NCBI GenBank assembly: GCA_023139025.1
Contig: JAGLOH010000139.1
Location: forward strand, 1 to 6,158
Origin: Candidatus Heimdallarchaeota archaeon
GTDB taxonomy: Archaea > Asgardarchaeota > Heimdallarchaeia > Heimdallarchaeales > Heimdallarchaeaceae
Direction of reading: 5' to 3'
DNA: 6,158 nucleotides
Of this stretch, positions 5,567 to 6,158 are shown piece by piece. The translations under genes and the position numbers were made by a program. The first letter of the stretch is position 1, and each line of letters starts with the position of its first letter. The notes under the pieces are model-generated. The model saw only the letters and a program-made list of their open reading frames with translations, had not been told where the DNA came from and ran no database searches.

Positions 5567-6158
5567 TTATTTCCTTTTGCGGTAGTATGCAATGAATGCA
5601 GCGGCACCGAGAGCAGCAATTAGTCCAAACACTGGGAATGGAGTTCCCTCAGGAATATCATATCCAGCAGCTTCTAACCATTCGAATGAAGCGTCAACGT
5701 CATAGTTGTACTTGACGATATCATTGTAGTAGTAGTATGCTTGAGAGGGATATACTACGCTATGAGCGACTTGATATTCACCGTCATGAATGACAGCGTT
5801 AATCTCATCTCTGTTAATAGCATAATTTATTGCTTTTCTAACGGCTACACCTACGGTATATTCTTCTTTACCGGCTTCATCCAAGTAATCAAAGTTATCA
5901 ACACCACCGATAAATGGTCTACGAAGGTTGTAGAACATAAAAGTCAATGATGAACCGACAAAAGTTTGTACTTGGAACTTAGCATCAGCTTGCATTTGCT
6001 TTCTTTCAGCTGGGAATTCACCTAAACCAGCAAGGTCTAGTTTTCCTGCTTTGAATTCAGCAAGTTCAGCAGAAGTATCTGGAATTACACGTATGTTAAT
6101 GTTTTTAACGAATGGAGTCATACCAGTTGTTCCGTCGATTGCGCCTTTACCATACCAG
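5567..6158 (-). CDS. ABC transporter solute-binding protein, family 5 (oligopeptide/dipeptide type), C-terminal part with membrane anchor
   Basis: 196 residues of the C-terminal part are visible; the frame is open to the right edge, so the start lies outside and Met at 6121 is internal. Family 5 marks are the segment VKNINIRVIPDTSAELAEFK followed by AGKLDLAG (typically F/I-R-x-IPDxxxxLxxxxxGxxDxxx), VRKAINYAINRDEI and the closing ASFEWLEAAGY. Such proteins capture peptides or other small solutes outside the cell and pass them to an ABC permease. After EAAGY the usual 100-200 residues of the second half of lobe I are missing. Instead a short PEGTP linker leads to a hydrophobic helix (FPVFGLIAALGAAAFIAYY) and RKRK, an anchor seen in archaeal secreted proteins and similar to PGF-CTERM-like tails. 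GC is about 40% over 5581-6120 by hand count, above its neighbours, perhaps reflecting high expression. The permease genes are not in the window. Confidence 0.88.
   Translation of the reverse strand, partial: WYGKGAIDGTTGMTPFVKNINIRVIPDTSAELAEFKAGKLDLAGLGEFPAERKQMQADAKFQVQTFVGSSLTFMFYNLRRPFIGGVDNFDYLDEAGKEEYTVGVAVRKAINYAINRDEINAVIHDGEYQVAHSVVYPSQAYYYYNDIVKYNYDVDASFEWLEAAGYDIPEGTPFPVFGLIAALGAAAFIAYYRKRK
5570..5641 (-). other. C-terminal anchor segment of the solute-binding protein
   Basis: The last 24 residues begin with TPFP-VFG, continue with about 17 hydrophobic residues rich in Ala, Gly and Leu, and end YYRKRK. This Pro-x-Phe/Gly start, helix and basic cluster has the layout of archaeal C-terminal sorting tails. 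Whether it is kept as a membrane helix or cut and lipid-linked by an archaeosortase cannot be told from sequence. Confidence 0.65.

Noticed and set aside
5741..5950. Open frame of 69 codons on the + strand
   Set aside because: It is antisense to the conserved family 5 segment VRKAINYAINRDEI.

Overview
The window looks archaeal and AT-rich (roughly one third GC by eye). The evidence is an archaeal-type MptE pterin diphosphokinase, TATA-like boxes placed for leaderless or short-leader transcripts, oligo-T tracts after genes, and secreted proteins that end in a hydrophobic C-terminal anchor followed by basic residues. The anchored oligopeptide-binding protein, and the surface protein combining FG-GAP and thrombospondin-3-like repeats, are reminiscent of Asgard (Promethearchaeota) genomes. 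That lineage is an inference and cannot be proved from this window.

Layout from left to right. (1) Bases 1-903, + strand: an unrecognised, almost entirely alpha-helical protein whose reading frame runs off the left edge. (2) Bases 953-2599: a pterin block. A + strand 6-pyruvoyl-tetrahydropterin-synthase family enzyme with the PTPS-III signature ExxHGH meets, tail to tail, a - strand mptE-like gene; their stop codons share a palindromic TTAA. mptE is the second gene of a tight - strand pair behind a small two-CBS-domain protein, with an 11-base overlap. (3) Bases 2600-2803: a divergent promoter region with a perfect 10-bp inverted repeat and a clear TATA box for the rightward gene. (4) Bases 2804-5403, + strand: a two-gene operon with an ATGA overlap. 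It encodes a secreted, C-terminally anchored protein (beta-propeller-like FG-GAP repeats, then calcium-binding thrombospondin-3-like repeats) and a small zinc-ribbon protein with three membrane segments. (5) Bases 5404-5566: a convergent intergenic region ending in an A-rich tract, which is a T-rich terminator for the - strand. (6) Bases 5567 to the right edge, - strand: the C-terminal part of a family-5 (oligopeptide/dipeptide type) ABC transporter solute-binding protein with a C-terminal membrane anchor.

How the genes may work together. The PTPS-III enzyme is predicted to make 6-hydroxymethyl-7,8-dihydropterin, and MptE to pyrophosphorylate it. Together they would supply the pterin half of tetrahydrofolate or tetrahydromethanopterin. 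The CBS protein is a candidate adenine-nucleotide sensor co-expressed with MptE. The FG-GAP/TSP3 protein and the zinc-ribbon membrane protein probably act together at the cell surface, but their role is unknown. No mobile element, CRISPR array, tRNA or rRNA is visible.
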